A model generated the notes under the pieces. It worked only from the letters and a program-made list of their open reading frames with translations, ran no database searches and was not told the origin of the DNA. A stretch of DNA of 64,000 nt from contig OZ245888.1 of NCBI GenBank assembly GCA_965229565.1, positions 496,001 through 560,000 of the forward strand, in the 5' to 3' direction. The DNA is from JANQNX01 sp040217095 (GTDB taxonomy: Bacteria > Pseudomonadota > Gammaproteobacteria > Eutrophobiales > Eutrophobiaceae). A program made the position numbers and the translations under genes. Below, one piece after another: positions 8,303-16,774 of the stretch (position 1 is its first letter; each line of letters opens with the position of its first letter).

Positions 8303-10119
8303 AAGCTTTTAACCTGTTCTACGTGGGCACGAAAGTCATCTGCCTTGATAAAACCAACCAGTCTGTGTGAGCGTATCTCTTTACCATCACGATCAAAAAA
8401 CAGGATAGCGGGTGGGCCAAACAACTCGTAGGCCTCTAGCAATGCCTTGTCCTGTTCGCTATTGGCAGTGACATCAGTCTGTAACAGCTTCACTGATTTT
8501 AATGCATCATGCACAGCGGGATCGGGAAACGTGTATTCTTCCAGCTCGATACAGGCAATACACCAGTCAGCATAGAAATCGAGCATCACGATCTGCTGAT
8601 TCGCCACTGCCTGCTGCAAGGCCTGGTTCAAACCTTCAACGCCGCTGACAAGTTCAAACGGCAATGCCTGTTCGGCAACAGGTGCGCCGAAGCTGAATGA
8701 CTTGAACGGTTTTAATACCGTGCCCTTGCCATTTGCAGCGGCCACAACCAGTACCAGGCCATAGGTTAGCAACACCAGGCCCAGGGCTTTGTTCAATCTT
8801 TGCCAGCTGCTCACTCCACCCTGCAAGCGATCCAGCGCGCCCATGAAAACAGCGGTAGACACGAACAAGATGGCCCATAATAACAACGCCGGTCCGTCCG
8901 GGATGATCCTTTCAAGGAACCAGATGGCCACGCCCAGCATGATGACACCGAAGCTGCGCTTGATGGTTTCCATCCATGCCCCGGCACGTGGTAGTAATTC
9001 ACCGGAAGTAGCGCCTACCACCAGCAACGGTACACCGAAACCCAGCCCCATGGAGAATAGCGCCAGCCCACCGAGCAACGCATCGCCGGTATGACTGATA
9101 TAAAGCAACGCACCGGCCAGGGGCGGGGCCACGCAGGGCCCAACAATGACGGCCGATAGCACGCCCATAAACGCAGCGCCTTTCAAGGTTCCATTCCGCG
9201 ATACGTCCGCCGACATTAATTTTGCCTGCCAGCTGGCCGGTAACTGCAATTGATAAAAGCCAAACATCGACAGGGCCAGTACGACAAACACCAGGCTAAA
9301 CAATCCGAGCACCCATGGGTTCTGTGCGGCTGCCTGCAGGTTAATACTGAACAAGCCTGCCAGCACTCCCAGCAAGGCATAGGTTATGGCCATTGCCAGG
9401 ACGTAGATAAGTGACAACATAAACGCCCGCTTGCGGGTAATACGATCGCCCTGGCCAACGATGATACCGGAGAGTATCGGGATCATCGGAAAGACGCAGG
9501 GAGTTAACGCGAGCAGGAAACCAAACCCGAAAAAAGACAGCAGGTTAAGCAGCAGGCCCTTATCTTTCAGCGCCCGCGTGATTGCATCCTGTTCCGAGAC
9601 CTGTAACGGCTGTTGTGTTGGCAATAAAGCCGTTGTTGTCGCCTTCAAGGGTACGGCATAGGGCTTTTCTGTAGGCGGGTAGCATACCGAGTCTTCCTTG
9701 CACCCCTGGAAGGCAATGACCATATCCAGCACAGCTGGCAACTCTGCACCGGCCAACAACGGCACGGAGACACCATTGTCGTTGTAATAAACCTGGACCT
9801 CGCCAAAGACCGGATCATCCTTGGCCTTACCGGGCGGCAAAACAACATTACCGAATGACACATCGGGGTGGCTGCTGCTGAAAGCAAGCTTGTCACGATA
9901 GAGATAATAGCCAGGTTCAATCTGCCAGCTAACGATTAACTCACCGTTCTCTGCAGCTTCAGGGAAAAACTGGAACGCAATTTCCGGGTGCAGGATCTCG
10001 TCGCTACCGGCATCCCGGTTAAACAGGTTGCCGAGCTTATCGCCAAGGCCACCGGCGGTGACGAACTGTGATGACAGGCAGACGAGTACAAATAGCAGGC
10101 AGGCTTTTAAGGCGTTCAT
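8299..10119 (-). CDS. dsbD: Thiol:disulfide interchange protein DsbD
   Basis: DsbD moves reducing power from cytoplasmic thioredoxin to the periplasm. The 606 residues hold a signal peptide (cleavage near residue 22, FVTA), an N-terminal periplasmic domain with a Cys pair (FQGCKEDSVCYPP), a central eight-helix membrane domain with its two key Cys in LTPCVFPMIPIL and IVGPCVAPPLAGAL, and a C-terminal thioredoxin domain with DFYADWCIACIELE. All three Cys pairs are present, so it should be functional. It lies 2 bp after cutA and overlaps the tlpA-like gene. Confidence 0.96.
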   Translation of the reverse strand: MNALKACLLFVLVCLSSQFVTAGGLGDKLGNLFNRDAGSDEILHPEIAFQFFPEAAENGELIVSWQIEPGYYLYRDKLAFSSSHPDVSFGNVVLPPGKAKDDPVFGEVQVYYNDNGVSVPLLAGAELPAVLDMVIAFQGCKEDSVCYPPTEKPYAVPLKATTTALLPTQQPLQVSEQDAITRALKDKGLLLNLLSFFGFGFLLALTPCVFPMIPILSGIIVGQGDRITRKRAFMLSLIYVLAMAITYALLGVLAGLFSINLQAAAQNPWVLGLFSLVFVVLALSMFGFYQLQLPASWQAKLMSADVSRNGTLKGAAFMGVLSAVIVGPCVAPPLAGALLYISHTGDALLGGLALFSMGLGFGVPLLVVGATSGELLPRAGAWMETIKRSFGVIMLGVAIWFLERIIPDGPALLLWAILFVSTAVFMGALDRLQGGVSSWQRLNKALGLVLLTYGLVLVVAAANGKGTVLKPFKSFSFGAPVAEQALPFELVSGVEGLNQALQQAVANQQIVMLDFYADWCIACIELEEYTFPDPAVHDALKSVKLLQTDVTANSEQDKALLEAYELFGPPAILFFDRDGKEIRSHRLVGFIKADDFRAHVEQVKSL

Positions 10120-10121
10120 TA

Positions 10122-10448
10122 TTATTGAGTATTGGATGTAATCCAGTCCAGGTAGCCACTGAGGCCGGTACGAATAGGGACTGCGATAATCTCGGGAAGT
10201 TCGTACGGGTGCGCTTCCTTGATCAGCGTTTCCAATGCCGGGTAGTTCTCGGCCGTGGTTTTCATGACTAACAACAACTCATCCTCTGTATCCATTTTAC
10301 CTTCCCAGAAAAAACAGGAAGTAATGCCCGGCACGATATTGACACAGGCGGCACGTTTTTCAGTGACCACGGCTTGCGCAATGCGATTGGCTGAACCCTG
10401 GTCGGGACAGGTACTCAATACAAGTAGATAATGCGGTTCGTCGCTCAT
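10122..10448 (-). CDS. cutA: Divalent-cation tolerance protein CutA
   Basis: CutA1 is a small trimeric protein first linked to copper tolerance; its biochemical role is still unclear. The 108 residues show the family features KRAACVNIVPGITSCFFWEG, a following acidic strand DTEDELLLVMKTT, and AHPYELPEIIAVPI. It starts the cutA-dsbD-tlpA group and is divergent from fxsA (92-bp gap). Confidence 0.93.
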   Translation of the reverse strand: MSDEPHYLLVLSTCPDQGSANRIAQAVVTEKRAACVNIVPGITSCFFWEGKMDTEDELLLVMKTTAENYPALETLIKEAHPYELPEIIAVPIRTGLSGYLDWITSNTQ

Positions 10449-10540
10449 TGGTAACAGTGAATTTTACAGCAGGCTTGTAAATTCGTATTTTGCCTACAGA
10501 TTATTAATAATGCCACGTCAATCCAGCACACGGAGTTCGC

Positions 10541-10987
10541 TTGTTTAAAATCCTGTTTTTACTATTCCTGATCGTTCCCCTGGTCGAGATTGCAATCCTG
10601 ATCCAGATTGGCCAGGTCATTGGTGCCTGGCCGACAATCCTGCTGGTAATTGTCACCGCCGCTATCGGCGCGGGCCTGTTCCGGCAGCAGGGACTGTCAA
10701 CCCTGTCCCGGGTGCAAACCCAGCTCGACGATGGCAACCTGCCTGCCACAGAATTAATCGAGGGTGTCATCTTGCTGGTGGCCGGCGCCATGCTGTTAAC
10801 CCCCGGGTTCTTTACCGACGTGCTGGGTTTTCTCATCCTGGTGCCAACAATTCGGGCTCGCCTTGCCACGAACCTGTTATCCCATTTTATTGCAACACGG
10901 GTTAGTGTCAGGGAAACCGAAAATTGCACCATCATTGAAGGCGAGTACCGGGAAGTCGATGACAGGGATCGTTTAAACGGGGATTAG
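10541..10987 (+). CDS. fxsA: FxsA-family inner-membrane protein
   Basis: A 148-residue membrane protein of the FxsA family; the E. coli member suppresses F-plasmid exclusion of phage T7 when overproduced. Hydrophobic segments lie at about residues 2-20, 24-43 (IGAWPTILLVIVTAAIGAGL) and 75-105. The conserved GLFRQQGL and LTPGFFTDVLGFL motifs are visible. The start is a TTG with a CGGAG ribosome site five bases before it; the nearby upstream ATG is in another frame and stops at once. In many relatives fxsA precedes groES-groEL; here the DUF3579 genes follow instead. Confidence 0.88.
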   Translation: MFKILFLLFLIVPLVEIAILIQIGQVIGAWPTILLVIVTAAIGAGLFRQQGLSTLSRVQTQLDDGNLPATELIEGVILLVAGAMLLTPGFFTDVLGFLILVPTIRARLATNLLSHFIATRVSVRETENCTIIEGEYREVDDRDRLNGD

Positions 10988-11013
10988 GCCCGTTCACTCA
11001 CACGGCAACACGA

Positions 11014-11037
11014 AAATACCTGTTAGCGAGGGTATTT
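11014..11037 (+). terminator. Weak hairpin after fxsA
   Basis: AAATACC (11014-11020) and GGTATTT (11031-11037) form a 7-bp stem with a 10-base loop, 26 bp past the fxsA stop. The T-run is short, so termination is a guess. Confidence 0.3.
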
Positions 11038-11058
11038 CCTTATCTGAAACAGTATTTA

Positions 11059-11081
11059 AACATTATTATATATATAATGTT
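11059..11081. promoter_or_regulatory. AT-rich inverted repeat before the first DUF3579 gene
   Basis: AACATTAT (11059-11066) and ATAATGTT (11074-11081) are perfect inverted repeats around a TATATAT centre, 42 bp before the start codon. It may be an operator or simply a promoter AT-tract; nothing identifies a binding protein. Confidence 0.35.
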
Positions 11082-11122
11082 GCAGTGCGATATCGCCGCC
11101 GCTGGGTTACTAACACTACAAA

Positions 11123-11416
11123 ATGAGTGTCGAGATTAAAAAAATATTAATTCGTGGGGTAACCAGGGACGGCAACAAGTTTCGCCCCAGCGACTGGGCC
11201 GAGCGCCTGTACTATGCGTTGGCCACGTATGACCATAATCGACGCCTGGTCTTCAACCCGATGGTTAACCTGAAACAGGGAGACACATTTAAATGCGTGG
11301 TTATCAGCCCACAGCTGGAAGATACTGAGCCGATGACTTTTGACTTTCTTGTCGACTTTGCCAGGAGCAATAACCTGGAAGTAACCGACCAGGACCACAA
11401 ACCTCTCGAAATCTAA
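11123..11416 (+). CDS. DUF3579 protein, copy 1
   Basis: A 97-residue protein of the DUF3579 family, with no known function. The family signature is plain: ILIRGVTRDGNKFRPSDWAE (residues about 8-27), then RLYYALATYDHNRRLVFNPM. It is soluble and has no signal peptide. By eye it is about 60 percent identical to the second copy at 12090. It is convergent with the CBS gene and the two stops share CTAA, a 4-bp overlap. Its duplication together with the CBS gene suggests the two proteins work in the same process, but that is inference. Confidence 0.85.
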   Translation: MSVEIKKILIRGVTRDGNKFRPSDWAERLYYALATYDHNRRLVFNPMVNLKQGDTFKCVVISPQLEDTEPMTFDFLVDFARSNNLEVTDQDHKPLEI

Positions 11417-11865
11417 CCCTCGTCTTTTTCCGGCCAGTCCTGGATATAGCGTTTTAACAAGCTATTCTGGTATGCAGTTTCTTCATGTAATGCGCGTATG
11501 ATATCGACCACGGATAGCAGACCAGCAACCTTGCCCTCGTCAGTCAGTACAGGAATATGACGGATATGATTTTCGCTCATTTTTTCCATCACCTGGTCCA
11601 GCGTTTCATTCATAGTAGTGGTGATCAGTTTTGAGGTCATGACGTCTTTTACAAGCACGTCTTCCCACTTGTCGTGTAGACGCGTCACGTTACGCAGGAA
11701 ATCGCGCTCTGTAACAATGCCTAACATATTCTGATCGGCATCCAGTACCAGTAATGAGCCAATACGACGCTGATTCATTTCCTCTGCCATTGTGCCCAGC
11801 GTTGCATCAGGAGAAATACTGTATATTTCACTGCCTTTTTTATCGATGATGACTTTTATTTTCAT
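11413..11865 (-). CDS. Two-CBS-domain protein, copy 1
   Basis: A 150-residue stand-alone pair of CBS domains, a fold that often binds adenine nucleotides and senses cell energy or other ligands. CBS1 (about 20-65) contains RRIGSLLVLDADQNMLGIVT and the ERDFLR end; CBS2 (about 80-130) contains DVMTSKLITTTMNETLDQVM, NHIRHIPVLTDEGKVAGLLS and DIIRAL. A short tail LLKRYIQDWPEKDEG follows and is conserved in copy 2. No other domain is attached. Its 3' end overlaps the DUF3579 gene by 4 bp. Its upstream region (11866-12089) is shared divergently with DUF3579 copy 2. Confidence 0.87.
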   Translation of the reverse strand: MKIKVIIDKKGSEIYSISPDATLGTMAEEMNQRRIGSLLVLDADQNMLGIVTERDFLRNVTRLHDKWEDVLVKDVMTSKLITTTMNETLDQVMEKMSENHIRHIPVLTDEGKVAGLLSVVDIIRALHEETAYQNSLLKRYIQDWPEKDEG

Positions 11866-12000
11866 GACCTGCTGCTCTTCAGTAATTTTATTAAGAATTT
11901 ATTGTTAATCAATAATCAGCAGCGTTGCTAATACACATGACTGAAACCGGGCGGCATTTCATCTGCCAGGGCCCATACTGCTGCTTCCCATTATAGCTTT

Positions 12001-12023
12001 TTAGGAAATAGAGTGTTTCCTAA
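12001..12023. promoter_or_regulatory. Inverted repeat between CBS copy 1 and DUF3579 copy 2
   Basis: TTAGGAAA (12001-12008) and TTTCCTAA (12016-12023) form a perfect 8-bp inverted repeat with a 7-base gap, in the divergent 224-bp region. It is a candidate operator for both flanking genes or a transcript hairpin; the regulator is unknown. Confidence 0.4.
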
Positions 12024-12089
12024 TACGCTGTTCTGCTCAAACTTGTTTTACTAAATAATAGATACCTTACGAATTACAATAGATATTAT

Positions 12090-12422
12090 ATGAAAAACAA
12101 TAATATAGTCATTCAAGGCGTCACCAGGGAGGGCAATAAGTTTCGTCCCAGCGACTGGGCAGAACGCCTGTATTACGCGTTAGCCAGTTATGGTCACGAC
12201 AGGCGCCTGAAGTTTAATCCACGGGTGCACATCAAGATGGGAAATAAATTCAAAAGCTTCGTCATCGACCCGGTGCTTGAACAAGAAGATCCGATGACGT
12301 TTGATTTCCTGATTGATTTTGCCAATAGCAACAACCTGGTCATTTCCAGTGACAATGTTAATGCGGCAAGTAGCACTAATGCTTCGACGGCTCAGCCTCT
12401 TCCTCATCAGGCCAGTTACTGA
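12090..12422 (+). CDS. DUF3579 protein, copy 2
   Basis: A 110-residue DUF3579 protein. Residues 1-90 match copy 1 closely: IQGVTREGNKFRPSDWAERL, then RRLKFNPRVHIKMGN and DPMTFDFLIDFANSNNL. After this core it has an extra tail of about 20 residues rich in Ala, Ser and Asn. The last 15 or so codons of this tail lie opposite the C-terminal codons of the convergent CBS gene, a 47-bp antisense overlap, where copy 1 has only 4 bp. The tail therefore looks like read-on past the ancestral stop. Function unknown. Confidence 0.84.
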   Translation: MKNNNIVIQGVTREGNKFRPSDWAERLYYALASYGHDRRLKFNPRVHIKMGNKFKSFVIDPVLEQEDPMTFDFLIDFANSNNLVISSDNVNAASSTNASTAQPLPHQASY

Positions 12423-12840
12423 TATAGCGCTTTAATAGTTCGTTCTGAAAGCTTGTTTGTTCAAGGGCAGCATTAACAATGTCGCCCATTGATAATACCC
12501 CGGCCAGCTTGCCCTCGTTTAATATTGGAATATGACGAATTCGATTGCTTGTCATGCGAACCATAACTTGCTCGAGTGTGTCACCGATATCGGCAGTCAA
12601 TACGTCAGTCGACATCACATCACCAATGTGAAGGCTATTCCAGCCGTCCGGGTTCCTTGCGATAGTTCTTAACAGGTCTCGCTCCGTGACAATTCCATGA
12701 ATACTCCCGTCCTCATTTAAAACAAGCAAAGAACCAATATGTTTCGATAGCATTTTCTTCACCATATCTACCAGACTGGCATCCAGTGCAATCGTTTGAA
12801 CATCAGTACCCTTCTTATCCAGTATCAGTTGTATTTTCAT
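12376..12840 (-). CDS. Two-CBS-domain protein, copy 2
   Basis: A 154-residue stand-alone CBS pair, nearly half identical to copy 1 by eye: both start MKI with ILDKKG or IIDKKG, and share IGSLLVL, GIVTERD, NRIRHIPIL or NHIRHIPVL, and LLKRYI followed by WP. It has a slightly longer acidic tail (DEEEAEPSKH) encoded in the 47-bp overlap with DUF3579 copy 2. It lies 54 bp downstream of the djlA end on the same strand. Ligand unknown. Confidence 0.86.
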   Translation of the reverse strand: MKIQLILDKKGTDVQTIALDASLVDMVKKMLSKHIGSLLVLNEDGSIHGIVTERDLLRTIARNPDGWNSLHIGDVMSTDVLTADIGDTLEQVMVRMTSNRIRHIPILNEGKLAGVLSMGDIVNAALEQTSFQNELLKRYISNWPDEEEAEPSKH

Positions 12841-12894
12841 AGTAATAAACCTTCAATTTAACCTTGACCGAAACAGGTTTCCTGCTCCTGCATA

Positions 12895-13680
12895 CTAAAA
12901 ACCTTTCTGCTCCTTGATAAACTCGTAGGCCTGCTTGATCTCATGGGTCCTGTCTGCGGCCAGCTTCATCATCTCTTCCGGCAAACCTTTTGATACCAGT
13001 TTGTCAGGGTGGTGCTGACTGATCTGGCGTCTATAGGCGCGCTTGATATCAGTCTTGCTTGCTGTCTCCGGTACGTCAAGAACGGCAAAGGCCTTCTTAA
13101 GGGTCAAGCCGGCAGGGCGCTGTTGCCTGCCTGTTGATTGCGAATGCATGCCTCCAATCATGTTGCACAGGTGCTCAAAATCACGTTTAGACACCCCCAG
13201 GATCTGGCATACGGTTAACAACACCTTGCGTTCTTCACCGTGTAATTCACCGTCGGCATAGGCAGCCATGATCTGTATCTCGATAAACATCCTGACCAGG
13301 TTTGGTCGAAAACCGATTTCGCGCCTGAACTGTTGCATGATGTCCTGCAATGGAAACGCGTCTTTCTTGCCTTCCTCGAATAATTTAATTGCGGTCTTGC
13401 GCTGCTCCGGGTTCATCTCCATGCGCTGCATAACCTGCCGGGCCAGCTGTATCTCGTCTTCTGATACACGACCATCGGCCTTGCATACATGGCCCATGAC
13501 AGAAAAGGTGGTGGTATAAAACAGGGTCTGGATGCGTTCCTGTTTGCCAAACCCGTTTGAGGCTGAACCCTGCACGCCCTTATCAAGATTGTGTCCAAGC
13601 ACAACGCCAAGCAGGGCACCGATAGGACCACCTATCATCATGCCGAATGCCCCGCCCAGTATTTTCCCCCACCAGTTCAT
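12895..13680 (-). CDS. djlA: DjlA-type membrane-anchored J-domain co-chaperone
   Basis: DjlA is a type III DnaJ-like protein that stimulates DnaK at the inner membrane. The 261 residues start with a glycine-rich membrane segment (ILGGAFGMMIGGPIGALLGV, about 7-26), then a TerB-like domain (about 50-170, with CKADGRVSEDEIQLARQVMQ), and end in a J domain (about 190-260) with the required HPD motif in RRQISQHHPDKLVSKG. All DjlA parts are present and length is near the E. coli protein (271). Confidence 0.93.
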   Translation of the reverse strand: MNWWGKILGGAFGMMIGGPIGALLGVVLGHNLDKGVQGSASNGFGKQERIQTLFYTTTFSVMGHVCKADGRVSEDEIQLARQVMQRMEMNPEQRKTAIKLFEEGKKDAFPLQDIMQQFRREIGFRPNLVRMFIEIQIMAAYADGELHGEERKVLLTVCQILGVSKRDFEHLCNMIGGMHSQSTGRQQRPAGLTLKKAFAVLDVPETASKTDIKRAYRRQISQHHPDKLVSKGLPEEMMKLAADRTHEIKQAYEFIKEQKGF

Positions 13681-13739
13681 AGTCAGTAACCTGATTGTAA
13701 TAAAAAAAGATTAATGTAAACGCTGCAACAACATTCCGT

Positions 13740-13745
13740 TATAAT
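13740..13745 (+). promoter_or_regulatory. Candidate -10 box before the methyltransferase gene
   Basis: A perfect TATAAT lies 38 bp before the start codon. No good -35 is visible at 16-18 bp, so an activator or an extended element may be needed. Prediction only. Confidence 0.35.
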
Positions 13746-13783
13746 CCAGCATCATACAACAATTAATAAGGCTGAACGGAGAC

Positions 13784-14629
13784 ATGAACGAGACAACAAT
13801 GGCCGCCAAGAACAAAAAACCTGCAAAAAAACAGAGCATGGCCGCTGTCGCAGACAGGCATATCTATTACGAAAAGGCCGTGCAATGTGTGGAGTCTGAA
13901 ATTGACTTTGTCGATGATACCTTCAGCCAACTACGCAAACGCAAGGCCAAAACGCTGCGCGAGGATTTCTGTGGCACCACCAATACTTCCTGTGAATGGG
14001 TCAGGAGACGCAATACAAACATTGCCTATAGCGTCGATCTTGATACCGAGGTGCTTGAATGGGGAAAAAAGAACAAGATAGCCAAGCTGTCAGCGGACCA
14101 GCAACGCCGCATACACGTCATTAACGGTGACGTCATGACTGTTGAGACCGAACCCACCGATATTGTACTGGCAATGAATTTCAGCTATTGGCTGTTGAAG
14201 GAACGCAAGCTCACCATCCAGTATTTCAAACGTATTCACTCTTCGCTGGTTGATGACGGTATCTTTTTCCTGGATGCATATGGCGGTTACGAGTCATTCC
14301 AGGAACTGAAAGAAAAGACCAAGTACAAGAACTTCACCTATATCTGGGAGCAGGCTCGCTACAACCCGATATCAGGTATCGCAAAATGCCATATCCATTT
14401 CAAGTTCAAGGATGGCTCAAAGATGATGAAGGCCTTCAGTTACGAGTGGCGCGTATGGACCTTGCCCGAGATAAAGGAAATGTTAACCGAGGCCGGTTTT
14501 AAAGCGACTATCTACTGGGAACAGGCCGACGATGACGGCGAGGGCACCGGTGAGTTCATTGCCCAGACAGAGGGTGATGCAGACGCAGGCTGGATTGCCT
14601 ACGTTGTCGCAGAAAAAGTGAAGAGCTAG
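13784..14629 (+). CDS. Class I SAM-dependent methyltransferase, substrate unknown
   Basis: A 281-residue methyltransferase-like protein. The N-terminal about 20 residues are lysine-rich (KNKKPAKKQS). The SAM region is atypical but recognisable: LREDFCGTTNTSCEWVRR (about 58-75), YSVDLDTEVLEWGKKN with the acidic residue for the ribose, and DIVLAMNFSYWLLKERK. The ATG at 13784 has a CGGAG ribosome site; a second ATG 15 bases later is possible. It overlaps sixA tail-to-tail by 4 bp (CTAG). I cannot tell the substrate. Confidence 0.78.
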   Translation: MNETTMAAKNKKPAKKQSMAAVADRHIYYEKAVQCVESEIDFVDDTFSQLRKRKAKTLREDFCGTTNTSCEWVRRRNTNIAYSVDLDTEVLEWGKKNKIAKLSADQQRRIHVINGDVMTVETEPTDIVLAMNFSYWLLKERKLTIQYFKRIHSSLVDDGIFFLDAYGGYESFQELKEKTKYKNFTYIWEQARYNPISGIAKCHIHFKFKDGSKMMKAFSYEWRVWTLPEIKEMLTEAGFKATIYWEQADDDGEGTGEFIAQTEGDADAGWIAYVVAEKVKS

Positions 14630-15138
14630 TCCAGTTCCCTTGGCCGAATCAATTTCATAGTTTCAGGCTTATCGATACCGGGATTAAAATCCGCGTCACT
14701 ATATTTAAGCAGGGCCAGCGCAGCAGTAGTCATTAACTTGCCATCCGCAGCCCTTGGCAGACCACTGTTCGAAAGCATGTCTACCAGGTAATCCAGCCCC
14801 GGGTTATGCGCAACCAGCAACAGGCTGTTGGCCGCATGCCGGTATAAAAGGATTTTTGCCAACAGGGTATCCATGTCTGCCAGGTAGAGGTCACGATCGT
14901 GGATGATGCACTCACCGGGAAATGATTGAAACGACTCCAACACTATGTCCAGGGTTTGCCTCGCCCGTACCGCAGACGAACACAGGACCTGCCCGGGAAC
15001 GTGTTTATTGTTGGCCAGCCACTGTCCCATTCGGGCCGCGTTTTTTTGCCCGCGCTTGTTCAGGGGTCGGTCAAAATCCGGCTCACCCGTGGACCAGTCA
15101 GATTTCGCGTGGCGCATAATATAAAGATAAAAGCTCAT
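14626..15138 (-). CDS. sixA: SixA-type phosphohistidine phosphatase
   Basis: A histidine-phosphatase-superfamily protein of 170 residues. The catalytic RH motif is near the start (YIMRHAKSDWSTGEPD), followed by DRPLNKRGQKNAARMGQWL, and the second catalytic His is in LLVAHNPGLDYLVDML. E. coli SixA removes phosphate from histidine phosphocarrier domains; relatives may act on other phosphoesters. It is divergent from ppx (115-bp gap), at the edge of the phosphate island, but I see no convincing Pho box there. Confidence 0.88.
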   Translation of the reverse strand: MSFYLYIMRHAKSDWSTGEPDFDRPLNKRGQKNAARMGQWLANNKHVPGQVLCSSAVRARQTLDIVLESFQSFPGECIIHDRDLYLADMDTLLAKILLYRHAANSLLLVAHNPGLDYLVDMLSNSGLPRAADGKLMTTAALALLKYSDADFNPGIDKPETMKLIRPRELD

Positions 15139-15253
15139 ACAGTCAGGATTCTCACATTTAAAATCAGTCGAAGTATGCTAAATTTCAGACACAAAATAAT
15201 AAATATTTTTTAATCACTTACATCCAAGACCCTGACTATCAGAATCTCATTCC

Positions 15254-16774
15254 GTGTCTGAAGAACTCGAACCCTACGCCGCCATCGATCTTGGTTCCAA
15301 CAGCTTCCATATGATCGTTGCAAACTATGTTGATGGCAGGGCCATTGTCGTTGACAGGCTAAAAGAGATGGTGCGCCTGGCTGGCGGCCTGGATGAAAAC
15401 AATAATTTATCCGATGAAGCGATGGACAGGGCCATACTTTGCCTGGAAAAGTTTGGCCAGCGTATCAAGACCATTCCACTTCAGAACGTCCGCGCGGTTG
15501 GCACCAACACCCTAAGGCTGGCCCGTAACGGAATGAAGTTCATGCACCGGGCCAACGCCGCGCTGGGACACCGTATCGAGATCATATCAGGTCGTGAAGA
15601 AGCGCGACTTATTTACCTGGGTGTGGCCAATACCATGTTTAACGAAACCGATTACCGCCTGGTGATTGATATCGGTGGTGGCAGTACCGAGTTTATTATT
15701 GGCAAGGGTTTCCAGGCGAATGTCACGGAAAGCCTGTTCATGGGTTGTGTCAGCATCAGCAAGCAGTTTTTTGCCGACGGTACGATCAATGGCAAGCTTA
15801 TACGCAAGGCAAACATTTCTGCCTTGCAGGAGTTGAGTAATATCGCGGATGAATACAAAACACATGGCTGGGACATTGCCATTGGCGCCTCTGGAACGAT
15901 AAAGGCGATACAGCGGGTTGTGACCGAACGCGGCTGGAGCAAGGATACGATCACGCCCGAGGCCTTGTATAACCTCAGAAAAACACTGATCGAATTTGGT
16001 CATGTCGACAATATAGACTTTAACAGTCTGTCATCAGGCAGGAAGCCGGTATTTACCGGTGGCGTGATTGTACTCAGTGCTATCTTTGAAGCACTGGGTA
16101 TAAACGAGATGCACTACTCTGACGGCGCCCTGAGAGAGGGACTATTGCATGACCAGATTGGCCGACGCCACGATCACGATGTGCGTGAAAAAACCGTTGC
16201 GCGAATATCGAAACGATATAGTGTCGATGAAGAACAGGCCGCCAGGCTGGAACAAACCGTTATCACATTATTTAATGCACTGGAACAAAACTGGAAACTC
16301 AACCGGCAGACCGATCTGAAAATGCTACGTTGGGCTGCGAGACTGCACGAGATAGGCCTCGCGATCGCGCATAGCCAGTACCACAAACACGGCGAATATA
16401 TTCTTGGCAACTCGGACATGCCCGGGTTCTCCAGGCAGGAGCAACAGATATTGAGCGTGTTGGTACGCGCGCACCGACGCAAGTTCCCGCTGGAAACCTT
16501 TACTACCGTCCTCGACGAGGAACACCGTAACAAGCTTATTCAAATGTCGATCATCCTGCGCCTGGCAGTGTTGCTAAACCGCGGGCGAGAGCTGGTCAAT
16601 GAATCGATCATGGCGATTGGGGTAAAGAAAGAAAGCATCAGCCTCGACTTCAAGGGAGACTGGCTGGCCCGTAACCCGCTGACAGAGGCCGACCTGAATA
16701 ATGAAATCAATTATCTTGCTGTGACAAATTATAAATTAAAATTTTCTGGCGGCAGCCAGGAAAATATTGATTAG
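15254..16774 (+). CDS. ppx: Exopolyphosphatase (Ppx/GppA family)
   Basis: Ppx releases phosphate from polyphosphate chain ends; GppA relatives hydrolyse pppGpp. The 506 residues contain the ASKHA-fold phosphate loops YAAIDLGSNSFHMIVANY (about 7-24) and LVIDIGGGSTEFIIGKG (about 136-152), SGREEARLIYLGV, and a C-terminal HD-like domain (about 310-500) with LRWAARLHEIGLAIAHSQYH. The position tail-to-tail with ppk favours the polyphosphatase reading. The start is GTG. The ppx and ppk stop codons share four bases (TTAG). Confidence 0.92.
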   Translation: MSEELEPYAAIDLGSNSFHMIVANYVDGRAIVVDRLKEMVRLAGGLDENNNLSDEAMDRAILCLEKFGQRIKTIPLQNVRAVGTNTLRLARNGMKFMHRANAALGHRIEIISGREEARLIYLGVANTMFNETDYRLVIDIGGGSTEFIIGKGFQANVTESLFMGCVSISKQFFADGTINGKLIRKANISALQELSNIADEYKTHGWDIAIGASGTIKAIQRVVTERGWSKDTITPEALYNLRKTLIEFGHVDNIDFNSLSSGRKPVFTGGVIVLSAIFEALGINEMHYSDGALREGLLHDQIGRRHDHDVREKTVARISKRYSVDEEQAARLEQTVITLFNALEQNWKLNRQTDLKMLRWAARLHEIGLAIAHSQYHKHGEYILGNSDMPGFSRQEQQILSVLVRAHRRKFPLETFTTVLDEEHRNKLIQMSIILRLAVLLNRGRELVNESIMAIGVKKESISLDFKGDWLARNPLTEADLNNEINYLAVTNYKLKFSGGSQENID

